DNA of 34,608 nt from assembly GCA_019414645.1 (NCBI GenBank), contig DXLP01000023.1, positions 1-34,608 on the forward strand, read 5' to 3'. The notes beneath the pieces are model-generated. The model was not told the origin of the DNA and searched no databases. It saw only the letters and a program-made list of their open reading frames with translations. Shown piece after piece: positions 25,464-33,157 of this stretch. A program made the position numbers and the translations under genes. Numbering within the stretch: position 1 is the stretch's first letter; each line of letters opens with the position of its first letter. The stretch is from Collinsella sp. (GTDB taxonomy: Bacteria; Actinomycetota; Coriobacteriia; Coriobacteriales; Coriobacteriaceae).

Positions 25464-25538
25464 GCGGGCATCGCCAAGTGGTAAGGCATCAGCTTCCCAA
25501 GCTGACACTCGCGGGTTCGAGTCCCGTTGCCCGCTCCA
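25464..25538 (+). tRNA. tRNA-Gly (anticodon CCC)
   Basis: The acceptor arms GCGGGCA (25464-25470) and TGCCCGC (25528-25534) pair fully. The anticodon arm CAGCT...AGCTG encloses TTCCCAA with anticodon CCC. The T-arm is CGGGTTCGAGTCCCG (25512-25526). Discriminator T is followed by an encoded CCA (25536-25538). Its 3' end is copied three times downstream. Confidence 0.97.
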
Positions 25539-25549
25539 TTCGAATTTCA

Positions 25550-25581
25550 GGCACGGTAACGTTTCGTTACCGTGCCTTTTT
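25550..25581 (+). terminator. Terminator after tRNA-Gly
   Basis: An 11-bp perfect stem (GGCACGGTAAC at 25550-25560, complement at 25566-25576) with a GTTTC loop is followed by TTTTTC. Confidence 0.93.
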
Positions 25582-25592
25582 CAATAAAGTGC

Positions 25593-25607
25593 CGGGACTC
25601 GAACCCG
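25593..25607 (-). repeat. Inverted 15-bp copy of the tRNA-Gly T-arm
   Basis: CGGGACTCGAACCCG is the exact reverse complement of the tRNA-Gly T-arm at 25512-25526. On the minus strand the surrounding bases look like a T-arm within an otherwise unrecognisable tRNA remnant. A GAA-loop hairpin follows at 25627-25643 (TAAACGC / GCGTTTA). Confidence 0.6.
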
Positions 25608-25672
25608 ACAGGGTGCGAGCGTTAAATAAACGCGAAGCGTTTATAGCGAGCAGGCAAGGTCGCCGATAGGCG

Positions 25673-25729
25673 GCCGCAGCCGGTGCGGATTTGCGAAGCA
25701 AATACGCGGACGTCCCGTTGCCCGCTCCA
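25673..25729 (+). repeat. tRNA-3'-end stem-loop module, copy 1
   Basis: 57-bp unit: GCCGCAGCCGGTGCG lead, a 10-bp hairpin with GAA loop (arms 25685-25694 and 25698-25707, one mismatch), then GTCCCGTTGCCCGCTCCA (25712-25729), identical to the last 18 bases of tRNA-Gly. It is followed by a CCGAG/CTCGG inverted repeat (25730-25734, 25745-25749). Confidence 0.8.
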
Positions 25730-25802
25730 CCGAGCGCGGGAGAACTCGGGACGGCCAATTCAACAAAGTTTTCCCCATCGTCTCCGTGAATCCGAGGAGA
25801 TC

Positions 25803-25859
25803 GCCGCAGCCGGTGCGCGTCCGCGACGCGGGCGCGCGGATGTCCCGTTGCCCGCTCCA
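25803..25859 (+). repeat. tRNA-3'-end stem-loop module, copy 2
   Basis: Same 57-bp unit 130 bp downstream of copy 1. The hairpin arms (25815-25824 and 25828-25837) have changed sequence but still pair (TCC opposite GGG where copy 1 has TTT opposite AAA). The loop is GAC. It ends in the same 18-base tRNA-Gly 3' end. Confidence 0.8.
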
Positions 25860-25933
25860 TCGAGTACGGGGGACCTCGGGAACGTCGGGTCCAACCCGCT
25901 GTGCCCGTGCGTGTGCGCGGACCGGGTCTGCCG

Positions 25934-25990
25934 ACCGCAGCCGGTGCGTATTTGCGAAGCAAATGCGCAGACGTCCTCATGGTCGCTCCA
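25934..25990 (+). repeat. tRNA-3'-end stem-loop module, copy 3 (diverged end)
   Basis: Third 57-bp unit, 131 bp after copy 2. The hairpin (arms 25946-25955 and 25959-25968, GAA loop) pairs along all 10 positions with one G-T. The end reads GTCCTCATGGTCGCTCCA, a diverged form of the tRNA 3' end. Confidence 0.75.
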
Positions 25991-26092
25991 ATTCCAAAAT
26001 GTTAGGTTAATGCCTACTGCCCATACTTGCACCTGCGCACGGTACAATGGTTGGGTTACGACCAACGTGCCAATAACCAAAAAGGAGCCGCT

Positions 26093-27439
26093 ATGATCGA
26101 TCGCTATACCCGCCCGGAGATGGGACACATCTTCTCCCTCGAGAACAAGTACGCCATTTGGCAGGAGATCGAGGTTCTGGCCTGCGAGGCCCAGGCGGAG
26201 CTCGGCAAGATCGGTATTTCCAAAGACGAGGCCCAGTGGATCCGCGACCATGCCAACTTTGAGAAGGCGAAGGTCGATGAGATCGAGGAAGTCACGCGCC
26301 ATGACGTCATTGCCTTTCTGACCAACATGAAGGAATACATCGATGCCGATGTTCCCGAGGGCGACCCCAAGCCCAGCCGCTGGGTTCACTATGGCATGAC
26401 CAGCTCCGATCTGGGCGACACGGCCCTGTGCTACCAGCTCACCCAGGCCTGCGACCTGATCATCGAGGATGTCAAGAAGCTCGGCGAGATTTGCAAGCGT
26501 CGTGCCTTCGAGGAGCGCAACACGCTCTGCGCCGGCCGTACTCATGGCATCCATGCCGAGCCGATGACCTTTGGCATGAAGTTTGGCTCTTGGGCCTGGG
26601 AGCTCAAGCGCGATCTGGATCGTCTTGAGGACGCCCGCAAGAACGTTGCCTTCGGTGCTATCTCGGGCGCTGTCGGCACGTACAGCTCCATCGAGCCGTT
26701 CGTCGAGGAGTACGTCTGCGAGCACCTGGGCCTGGTTCACGACCCGCTGTCCACGCAGGTTATCAGCCGCGACCATCACGCCTATCTCGCCGGCGTTCTT
26801 GCCACCACTGCGGCCACCTGCGAGCGCATCGCTACCGAGGTTCGCAATCTGCAGAAGACTGATACGCTCGAGGCCGAGGAGCCGTTCCGTAAGGGCCAAA
26901 AGGGCAGCTCAGCCATGCCACACAAGCGCAACCCCATCACCATGGAGAAGGTCTGCGGCCTGTCGCGCGTCGTGAAGGCCAACGCGCAGGTTGCCTTCGA
27001 CAACGTCGCCCTGTGGCACGAGCGTGACATTTCGCACTCCTCTGCCGAGCGCGTCGCCCAGGCCGATAGCTTCATCGCGCTCGACCACATGTTCCAGTGC
27101 CTCATTCGCGTTATCGACGGCCTGCAGCTGTACCCTGCCCGCATGATGGCCAACCTCAATAAGACCCGCGGCCTCATCTTCTCCTCCAAGGTGCTGCTCG
27201 CCCTCGTCGACACGGGCATCACCCGCGAGGACGCGTACGCCATTGTGCAGGAGAACGCCATGGCAACCTGGCACGAGGTACAGGATTGTGTCTCCGGCCC
27301 TACCTTTAAGGAGCGTCTCGAGGCTGACCCGCGCTGCACCGTCAGCCAGGAAAAGCTCGACGAGATCTTTGATCCGTGGGACTTCCTCACCCGTATCGAC
27401 ACGGTCTTTGATCGTCTGGAGCAGCTGAGCTTCGAGTAG
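26093..27439 (+). CDS. purB: Adenylosuccinate lyase
   Basis: PurB removes fumarate from SAICAR and from adenylosuccinate in purine synthesis. The 448-residue product has the superfamily signature GSSAMPHKRNP and the catalytic-His regions THGIHAEPMTFG and HYGMTSSDLGDT. ATG 26093 is preceded by AAAGGAG; the frame extends to 26027 without a ribosome-binding site. A possible -10 TACAAT lies at 26043-26048, without a good -35. The tRNA-derived repeat array ends about 100 bp upstream. purC lies 4 kb further on, in the same direction but separated by unrelated genes. Confidence 0.97.
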   Translation: MIDRYTRPEMGHIFSLENKYAIWQEIEVLACEAQAELGKIGISKDEAQWIRDHANFEKAKVDEIEEVTRHDVIAFLTNMKEYIDADVPEGDPKPSRWVHYGMTSSDLGDTALCYQLTQACDLIIEDVKKLGEICKRRAFEERNTLCAGRTHGIHAEPMTFGMKFGSWAWELKRDLDRLEDARKNVAFGAISGAVGTYSSIEPFVEEYVCEHLGLVHDPLSTQVISRDHHAYLAGVLATTAATCERIATEVRNLQKTDTLEAEEPFRKGQKGSSAMPHKRNPITMEKVCGLSRVVKANAQVAFDNVALWHERDISHSSAERVAQADSFIALDHMFQCLIRVIDGLQLYPARMMANLNKTRGLIFSSKVLLALVDTGITREDAYAIVQENAMATWHEVQDCVSGPTFKERLEADPRCTVSQEKLDEIFDPWDFLTRIDTVFDRLEQLSFE

Positions 27440-27465
27440 GTTCGGGCATAACGTTAGCTTTTTAG

Positions 27466-27503
27466 GGCGCTTTGCTGGTAATGTGTGTTGCCGGCAAAGC
27501 GCC
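27466..27503 (+). terminator. Hairpin after purB without T-tract
   Basis: A 13-bp stem (GGCGCTTTGC at 27466-27475 extended by TGG, complement at 27491-27503) has a 12-base loop. No T-run follows on either strand, so it may stabilise the purB 3' end or terminate weakly. Confidence 0.45.
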
Positions 27504-27567
27504 TCGTTGCATTTAGGGAAAGACGGGGATAATAGTCGTCTCGAATAACATTCTGAGAGGGGATCGC

Positions 27568-27831
27568 ATGATTTCGTTTGATTACAAGCCTCAGGGCGTG
27601 TGTGCTCGCAATATTCACCTTGACCTTTCCGATGACGGCAACAAGGTGATGGGCGTTGAATTTACCGGCGGCTGCGACGGCAATCTCAAGGCTATCTCCA
27701 AGCTGGTCGAGGGCGCTCCTGCCGATCGCGTAATCGAGGTTCTCGCCGGTAATACCTGCGGTATGAAAAAGACCTCCTGCGCCGACCAGCTTACACGCGC
27801 TATCGAGGCCGCTCGCACCGAGATCGCCTAA
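27568..27831 (+). CDS. TSCPD-domain protein (TIGR03905-like)
   Basis: The 87-residue product has conserved cysteines in GVCARNIHLDL, FTGGCDGNLKAIS, NTCGMKKTSC and the TSC(P/A)D-type motif TSCADQL. This matches the small TSCPD family also found at the end of class II ribonucleotide reductases, of unknown independent role. ATG 27568 has GAGGGG upstream. Its stop codon shares a base with the ATG of the Tat lipoprotein (TAATG), so the two are translationally coupled. Confidence 0.85.
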   Translation: MISFDYKPQGVCARNIHLDLSDDGNKVMGVEFTGGCDGNLKAISKLVEGAPADRVIEVLAGNTCGMKKTSCADQLTRAIEAARTEIA

Positions 27832-29042
27832 TGGGTATCGCCGATCACATCAAGAACGGAATATCGCGTCGCGGCTTTGTACTCGGTGGGGCTGCCGCGG
27901 GCGCTGCCACGGTGCTTGCCGGATGCTCGAAAAAAACGGGCACCAGCGATGATGCCGCCGGCGAGCCGCAGGTTATCAAGGATGATTCCAAAATCATCTC
28001 GATTACGGATGAGTACGAGGCAGTCGACATCGATCTTGAGCCGGCGGCGTCGTGGACGCTGCCTCTGGGTACGCTGCTGTACTACTGCGACGGCGATTAC
28101 GCCGCGGCAATGATGGCGCCCGCATCGGCACTGCACGCCAACACGCTCGGTGTGCTCAACCTGGGCGATGGCTCGCTTACCACATTAATCGAGGATCCTA
28201 TCGAGGGCACGGGATATGCATTCTACGATGTCCGTGCCGGCGACGGCGTATTCGCGTGGGTTGAGATGAACTTTGCCAATTCATCGTGGAAGCTCTACGC
28301 TCAAAATCTGTCGGGCGCTTCGCTCTCTGGCGACGTGGTTGAGCTCGATCGAGGTGGCAAGGACTACGATCCGCCGCTGTTTACGGCGTTCGGGGCATCA
28401 GTCATCTGGTATAAAATGCCTTCGGCAGGCGGCAATAAAACGAGTAGTGATTCGTTTTGCTATCGTCGCTCGCTTGATGAATCCAAGGCCGAGGTAATTT
28501 GGAAATCGACGGGCCGCTTTGCATCGGCCCCGCGCGCGAGCGACGGCATTTTGACCATCTCGCCGCGTGTCCGCAACGACGAGGGCGTCTACTACGGCAT
28601 AACGGCAATCGATCTGACCGACGGCAACAACACCAAACGTGCCCAGCTAGTCCTTCCCTCGTCAGTCTCGCCTTTCGAGGCCGTATATATGGGCGATACC
28701 TTCGTGTTTTCTATCGAGGCGGCCTATAGTGGCGTGGGCAGCCTGGGCAATATGGGCACATATATCGGTAATGAGGGAGGGCCGTACCTCTTCCTGTCCC
28801 GCGAGCCGCTCGCATGTGCGGCTGGCAAGAAGAATAAATACCTTGTTAAGGTACAGGCGTCGCATTTCCTGATCGACACCTCTGCCAAGACCTATGGCTC
28901 GCTGCTGTCGCCCGACCGCGCTTTGGAGTATGGCGATTATCCAGCTACGGCGGGAAAATCGGACTCATTCCTTACGTACGCCACGGTGCGCAACAGCCAG
29001 GGTATACCAGAGACGGTCACTGCACGTCTATTCTCTCTTTAA
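27831..29042 (+). CDS. Tat-exported lipoprotein, possible beta-propeller
   Basis: The 403-residue product begins with a twin-arginine signal (ISRRGFVLGG) followed by a lipobox LAGC with Cys32 as probable lipidation site. It is therefore folded before export and anchored to the membrane. The remainder is rich in short Gly/Asp/Trp beta-type segments (for example GYAFYDVRAGDGVFAWVEM and YGITAIDLTDGN), which suggests a beta-propeller-like fold; this is inference. No catalytic motif was seen. It is coupled to the TSCPD gene upstream and lies ahead of a two-component system. Confidence 0.82.
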   Translation: MGIADHIKNGISRRGFVLGGAAAGAATVLAGCSKKTGTSDDAAGEPQVIKDDSKIISITDEYEAVDIDLEPAASWTLPLGTLLYYCDGDYAAAMMAPASALHANTLGVLNLGDGSLTTLIEDPIEGTGYAFYDVRAGDGVFAWVEMNFANSSWKLYAQNLSGASLSGDVVELDRGGKDYDPPLFTAFGASVIWYKMPSAGGNKTSSDSFCYRRSLDESKAEVIWKSTGRFASAPRASDGILTISPRVRNDEGVYYGITAIDLTDGNNTKRAQLVLPSSVSPFEAVYMGDTFVFSIEAAYSGVGSLGNMGTYIGNEGGPYLFLSREPLACAAGKKNKYLVKVQASHFLIDTSAKTYGSLLSPDRALEYGDYPATAGKSDSFLTYATVRNSQGIPETVTARLFSL

Positions 29043-29101
29043 GCTTAGAGGGGTTAAAAAGGCGCCAACAGGGGAATAAACGCGTTGTAATTGTGAGTAC
29101 C

Positions 29102-29140
29102 GCCCGCCGAGCTGCCGCGTCATAGCGGCATCCGGCGGGC
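29102..29140 (+). other. Long hairpin between lipoprotein and response regulator genes
   Basis: Outer arms GCCCGCCG (29102-29109) and CGGCGGGC (29133-29140) and inner arms TGCCGC (29113-29118) and GCGGCA (29125-29130) form a bulged stem. No T-tract follows; role as terminator or leader structure is open. Confidence 0.5.
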
Positions 29141-29195
29141 TCAGGTGCGTTAAAATGGGCTTGTTCTTAGCTAATTGAGACAGGGGGGCCGTGTT

Positions 29196-29918
29196 ATGGC
29201 TTCAGATGCAAAAAAGATTCTGCTGGTCGAGGATGAGAAGGCAATCCGTGACGCCGTCGCTGCCTATCTCGAGCGCGAAGGCTACTGGGTTGTGGGCGTC
29301 GGCGACGGCCAGTCCGCGATCGAGGAGTTCGAGAAGCATCAGTTCGACCTGGTCGTGCTCGACCTTATGCTCCCCAAGATTCCCGGCGAGCGCGTTTGCC
29401 GCACCATTCGCGATACCTCGGATGTCCCCATCATCATGCTGACGGCTAAGGGCGAGATCGAGGACCGTATTATCGGTCTTGAGCTCGGCGCCGACGACTA
29501 TCTGATTAAGCCGTTCTCGCCGCGCGAGCTCGTCGCCCGCGTTCGCGCTCTGTTCCGCCGTGCCCATCAGGCCGACGAGCCCGCCGTCGAGGTACTCGAC
29601 TTCGGCGATCTGGTCATCGATATCTCGGGCCACAAGATCTTGGTCGAGGGCAAGGAAGTCGATCTGACGGCTTCCGAGTTCAAGCTGCTCACCACACTTG
29701 CCCGTCATCCCGGCCGTGTGTATAACCGCATGGAGCTGGTCGAGAAAGTGCTCGGGTATGACTTTGAGGGCTATGAGCGCACCATCGATAGCCACGTGAA
29801 GAATCTTCGCGCCAAGCTGGGCGATGATCCCAAGAAGCCCAAGTGGCTCTACACCGTCCATGGTGTCGGCTATCGCTTCGAGGCTCCGGCCAAGACCGAT
29901 AAGTCGGACGAGAAATAG
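29196..29918 (+). CDS. OmpR/PhoB-family response regulator
   Basis: The 240-residue product has a receiver domain with acidic residues E13/D14, phospho-acceptor D56 in VVLDLMLP, T83 and K105 (LIKPFSP). A C-terminal winged helix follows (LTASEFKLLTTLARHPGRV ... TIDSHVKNLRAKLGDDPKKPKWLYTVHGVGYRF). ATG 29196 follows AGGGGGG; an in-frame upstream extension to 29175 is not needed. The partner kinase begins 11 bp after the stop, so the pair is an operon. Targets are unknown. Confidence 0.95.
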   Translation: MASDAKKILLVEDEKAIRDAVAAYLEREGYWVVGVGDGQSAIEEFEKHQFDLVVLDLMLPKIPGERVCRTIRDTSDVPIIMLTAKGEIEDRIIGLELGADDYLIKPFSPRELVARVRALFRRAHQADEPAVEVLDFGDLVIDISGHKILVEGKEVDLTASEFKLLTTLARHPGRVYNRMELVEKVLGYDFEGYERTIDSHVKNLRAKLGDDPKKPKWLYTVHGVGYRFEAPAKTDKSDEK

Positions 29919-29929
29919 GGAAATCACAT

Positions 29930-31495
29930 ATGACACCTGCGCGCTTTGAAATCGGACAAAAGCACAAGCAGGAGAGCGAGGCGGGTTCCAAGGCTAGTTG
30001 GAACACGCCTCGTTCCGATTCACGGCCAACGATGAGCTATCCCTCGCGCATGGCACTTGCTTTTGCTCTGACATCGCTCATGACGGTATTGGTGCTGGTG
30101 GGCGTTGTCTCTGTTGTGTGGGGCACGGTCTTTTCGGATTACACACGCTCCAATATCGTCGAAATCGCAAATTCCGCTGCCGAGAAGTTGGCGACCTCAT
30201 ATGAGGAAAACGGCTCTTGGACCGCGGGAGAACTGCGCACGGTCGCAACGTCGAGTTTGGTTTCCGACGATCTGGGCATGCAGGTCGTCAATAAAAAGGG
30301 TGTGATCGTTTATGACGATTCCTGGCCCTCGGCAAGCGCCACCGCCGATGTACGCGAAAACCAGGCTACGACCGACGACACGAGCGGCAAGAGGGCATCG
30401 CATAGCCCGGTCTCGTCTGCTCCAACCGACTCCGATAGCGTTGCTAACGTCGAGATTGTAACGTCTTCCGGCGAGCATGTCGGACAGGTAAAGCTGTGGG
30501 CCATCGGCTCCGACGCTCTGCTCACCAAGGCGGACTCTGCGTTTAGGGAGAAGACCTTTAACGCCATGGCCCTCGCCGCGGTTGTTGCAATCTGCATTTC
30601 GGTCGTTATCGGATCGCTCGTGTCGCGCATGCTCACCAAACCGATTCATCGCATCACCAGTACCGCAAAGCAAATCCGTGACGGCGACCTGTCGGCTCGC
30701 ACGGGGCTGCGCGGTGATGACGAGATCGATCAGCTGGGTGAGACCTTCGATGAGATGGCCACCTCGCTCGAGAAGGATATGAAACACGAGAAGCGCCTGA
30801 CCTCGGATGTCGCACACGAGCTGCGCACGCCGCTTATGGCGATGCTTGCGACGGTCGAGGCCATGCAGGACGGCGTGTATCCCACCGACGATGAGCATTT
30901 GGAGACCGTTGCTTCCGAGACGCGTCGCCTGGCTCGTCTGGTGCAGCAGATGCTCGACCTGTCGCGCATGGAAAACAGCACGGCTCCGCTCAACCTTGAG
31001 CCGGTGGACATGGTTCCTTTCGTGCGATCGATTGTGAACGGCCAGGAGCGTCTGTTTGCCGACCGCGATCTGCGCCTGCGTTTTGCGGACGAGACCCAGG
31101 GTCACGACGATGTCGTCGAAGCCGATCCCGACATGATCACGCAATGTGTTATCAACCTCATGAGCAACGCCATGCGCTACACCCCCGAGGGCGGTTGGGT
31201 CGTGGTGTCGGTGCTCAGTGACCGCAAGCACGTCAGCATTGCCGTTTCTGATACCGGTATCGGTATTGCCAAGGACGATCTGTCGCGTATCTTCGGACGA
31301 TTTTGGCGCGCCGATGCCAGCCGCGCCCGCGAAGCCGGCGGCCTGGGCGTTGGCCTCGCCGTGACCAAGCAGATCGTCGAGCGTCACCATGGCTACATAT
31401 CCGTGGAGTCGGAGCTTGAAAAGGGTACGACTTTTACAATTCATCTGCCCCGCGAGCACACGGCAGACGCGGCATCTACTACAATGGAACACTAG
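29930..31495 (+). CDS. Membrane sensor histidine kinase
   Basis: The 521-residue kinase has TM1 at about 41-66, an extracytoplasmic sensor of about 140 residues, TM2 at about 211-233 and HAMP at about 234-288. The dimerisation box is SDVAHELRTP with phospho-acceptor His296. The ATPase domain has the N-box NLMSNAMRYTPEGG, G1 DTGIGI, the F-box IFGRFWRAD and G2 GGLGVGLA. The sensor contains a Ser/Thr/Asp-rich, probably flexible stretch (about 132-172) and no known ligand fold I recognise. It pairs with the regulator immediately upstream. Confidence 0.95.
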   Translation: MTPARFEIGQKHKQESEAGSKASWNTPRSDSRPTMSYPSRMALAFALTSLMTVLVLVGVVSVVWGTVFSDYTRSNIVEIANSAAEKLATSYEENGSWTAGELRTVATSSLVSDDLGMQVVNKKGVIVYDDSWPSASATADVRENQATTDDTSGKRASHSPVSSAPTDSDSVANVEIVTSSGEHVGQVKLWAIGSDALLTKADSAFREKTFNAMALAAVVAICISVVIGSLVSRMLTKPIHRITSTAKQIRDGDLSARTGLRGDDEIDQLGETFDEMATSLEKDMKHEKRLTSDVAHELRTPLMAMLATVEAMQDGVYPTDDEHLETVASETRRLARLVQQMLDLSRMENSTAPLNLEPVDMVPFVRSIVNGQERLFADRDLRLRFADETQGHDDVVEADPDMITQCVINLMSNAMRYTPEGGWVVVSVLSDRKHVSIAVSDTGIGIAKDDLSRIFGRFWRADASRAREAGGLGVGLAVTKQIVERHHGYISVESELEKGTTFTIHLPREHTADAASTTMEH

Positions 31496-31553
31496 CTTTT
31501 CGCTATTCGGTGAAGGAGGGGCCGCGTCCCTGCCGCTCCGAGTTTGCGAAAAC

Positions 31554-31576
31554 ATGCGGGAAAGAACCCGCATTTC
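31554..31576 (+). terminator. Weak terminator or leader hairpin before purC
   Basis: A 7-bp stem (ATGCGGG at 31554-31560, CCCGCAT at 31567-31573) with an AAAGAA loop is followed by TTCT. It lies 15 bp before the purC ribosome-binding site. Confidence 0.45.
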
Positions 31577-31604
31577 TGTCGTATTTAGGTAAGGAGTGAC
31601 TCAC

Positions 31605-32492
31605 GTGACAACGATGGAGCGTCGTCCGGATTCCCGTGGCAAGGTTCGTGATATTTACGATGCCGGTGAAAACCTGCTGATGGTCGCCACCGACCGCATT
31701 TCTGCGTTTGACTTCATTCTTCCCGACGAGATTCCGTTTAAGGGAGAGGTACTCAATCGCATCTCGGCATTCTGGTTCGATAAGTTTGCCGACATCGTCC
31801 CCAACCATCTCGTTTCCATCGACCCGGCGGATTTCCCCGAGGAGTTTGCTGAGTATCGTGACTACCTCGCTGGCCGCGCCATGCTGGTTAAGAAGGCCCA
31901 GACGATTCCTATCGAGTGCATCGTCCGCGGCTATCTGACCGGTTCGGGCAAGAAGACCTACGACGAGAACGGCACCGTCTGCGGCATCCAGCTGCCTGAG
32001 GGCCTGACCGAGGCTTCCAAGCTTCCTGAGCCGCTGTTCACGCCGTCCACGAAGGCCGAGATCGGTGACCACGACGAGAACATCTCGTTTGAGCGTTGCT
32101 GCGAGATCGTGGGCGAGGACATCGCCACGCAGATTCGTGACCTTTCCCTCAAGATCTACAAGGCTGCCGCCGAGTACGCCGCGACCCGTGGCATCATCAT
32201 TGCCGACACCAAGTTCGAGTTTGGTGTTATTGATGGCAAGGTCACGCTGATCGACGAGTGCCTCACGCCCGACTCCAGCCGTTTCTGGCCTGCTGCCAGC
32301 TACGAGGAGGGCAAGATCCAGCCTAGCTACGACAAGCAATTCGTCCGCAATTGGCTCAAGGCCAACTGGGATATGACGGGGGAGACCCCGCACCTGCCCG
32401 CCGAGGTCATCGATGGCACGTCCGAGCGCTATCGCGAGGCCTTCCAGATCATCACGGGCTCCCAGTTCACAAGCATGAAGGAGAACGCATAA
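31605..32492 (+). CDS. purC: Phosphoribosylaminoimidazole-succinocarboxamide synthase
   Basis: PurC joins aspartate to CAIR to give SAICAR, the substrate of PurB. The 295-residue product has RGKVRDIYD, ATDRISAFDFILPDEIPFKGEVL, ECIVRGYLTGSGKKTY and the metal-site segment LIDECLTPDSSRFWP. GTG 31605 is chosen because AAGGAG (31591-31596) lies eight bases upstream; ATG 31614 and an earlier GTG are alternatives. It is directly followed by a small membrane protein gene starting on the next base after the stop. Confidence 0.96.
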   Translation: MTTMERRPDSRGKVRDIYDAGENLLMVATDRISAFDFILPDEIPFKGEVLNRISAFWFDKFADIVPNHLVSIDPADFPEEFAEYRDYLAGRAMLVKKAQTIPIECIVRGYLTGSGKKTYDENGTVCGIQLPEGLTEASKLPEPLFTPSTKAEIGDHDENISFERCCEIVGEDIATQIRDLSLKIYKAAAEYAATRGIIIADTKFEFGVIDGKVTLIDECLTPDSSRFWPAASYEEGKIQPSYDKQFVRNWLKANWDMTGETPHLPAEVIDGTSERYREAFQIITGSQFTSMKENA

Positions 32493-33068
32493 GTGAGTAC
32501 CCGTAGCGCCACGAACAAGCGCACGCAATCCCACGAAGTTACCGGGGTTGCGCGCAAGTCTGCCGCATCTGCTAAGCCCGCCCGCCAAGCAGCGAGCTCC
32601 GTTCGCGTCGTGCCGGCTTCGTCTAAGGCACGCCGCAAAGAGCTCGAGAAGGGCGAGAACCTCGAGGGCCTCTCTAAAGAGGAGAAGCGCGCCCGCAAGG
32701 CCAAGCAGCGCGCCAAGGAGGACCGCATCTATACGGTGTCGAATATCCTCCTCAAGCAGGACGAGGACTACACCAAGCGCCGTCGCATCTGGTGGATTGT
32801 GCTCGCCATTGGCATGGTGCTCGTCGTGGCAATTTGGGCCTCGCTGTACTTCGCTCCCGCTGGCATGGTGTCCAGCCCTGTCCAGATGGTCGGCATCGTT
32901 TTGTCCTATGTCATCATCCTAGGTGACTTTATCTACGACTTCGCTCGTATTCGTCCCTTGCGCAACATGTACCGCGCGCAGGCCGAGGGCATGTCCGAGA
33001 ACAAGCTCAACGCTCTTATCGAGCGCGCAGCTGCCGAGGAGGACAAGAAGGACTCCAAGAAGAAGTAG
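32493..33068 (+). CDS. Two-pass membrane protein with charged N-terminus
   Basis: Unrecognised 191-residue protein. Residues 1-95 are highly charged, Lys/Arg/Ala-rich and probably helical or disordered (EEKRARKAKQRAKEDR). Two membrane segments follow (IWWIVLAIGMVLVVAIWASLY, about 100-120, and MVGIVLSYVIILGDFIYDF, about 131-149). The tail is Lys/Glu-rich. GTG 32493 abuts the purC stop and uses the AAGGAG at the end of purC, so expression is coupled to purC although no functional link is evident. Confidence 0.8.
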   Translation: MSTRSATNKRTQSHEVTGVARKSAASAKPARQAASSVRVVPASSKARRKELEKGENLEGLSKEEKRARKAKQRAKEDRIYTVSNILLKQDEDYTKRRRIWWIVLAIGMVLVVAIWASLYFAPAGMVSSPVQMVGIVLSYVIILGDFIYDFARIRPLRNMYRAQAEGMSENKLNALIERAAAEEDKKDSKKK

Positions 33069-33100
33069 CGTTTGCATACATACTTATCGCTAAGATATAA

Positions 33101-33130
33101 GGCGCGTCGTTTTTGCGGCGCGCCCTTTTA
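33101..33130 (+). terminator. Terminator after the purC operon
   Basis: A 9-bp stem (GGCGCGTCG at 33101-33109, CGGCGCGCC at 33116-33124) with a T-rich loop is followed by CTTTT. Confidence 0.82.
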
Positions 33131-33157
33131 CTGTTCTATAGATAGATGGAGTGGCAC

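Noticed and set aside
25593..25990. CRISPR array
   Set aside because: Units are 57 bp, intervals 73 bp, only three copies, ends match a tRNA and no cas gene is present.
26020..26048. Full promoter for purB
   Set aside because: A -10 TACAAT is present, but the only TTGCAC is 10 bp away, too close for a -35.
25370..26899. Several ORFs across the tRNA-derived array, one reaching into purB antisense
   Set aside because: The peptides just translate the repeat (for example RICEANTRTS) and change frame between array and purB; no ribosome-binding sites. They remain a remote possibility only.
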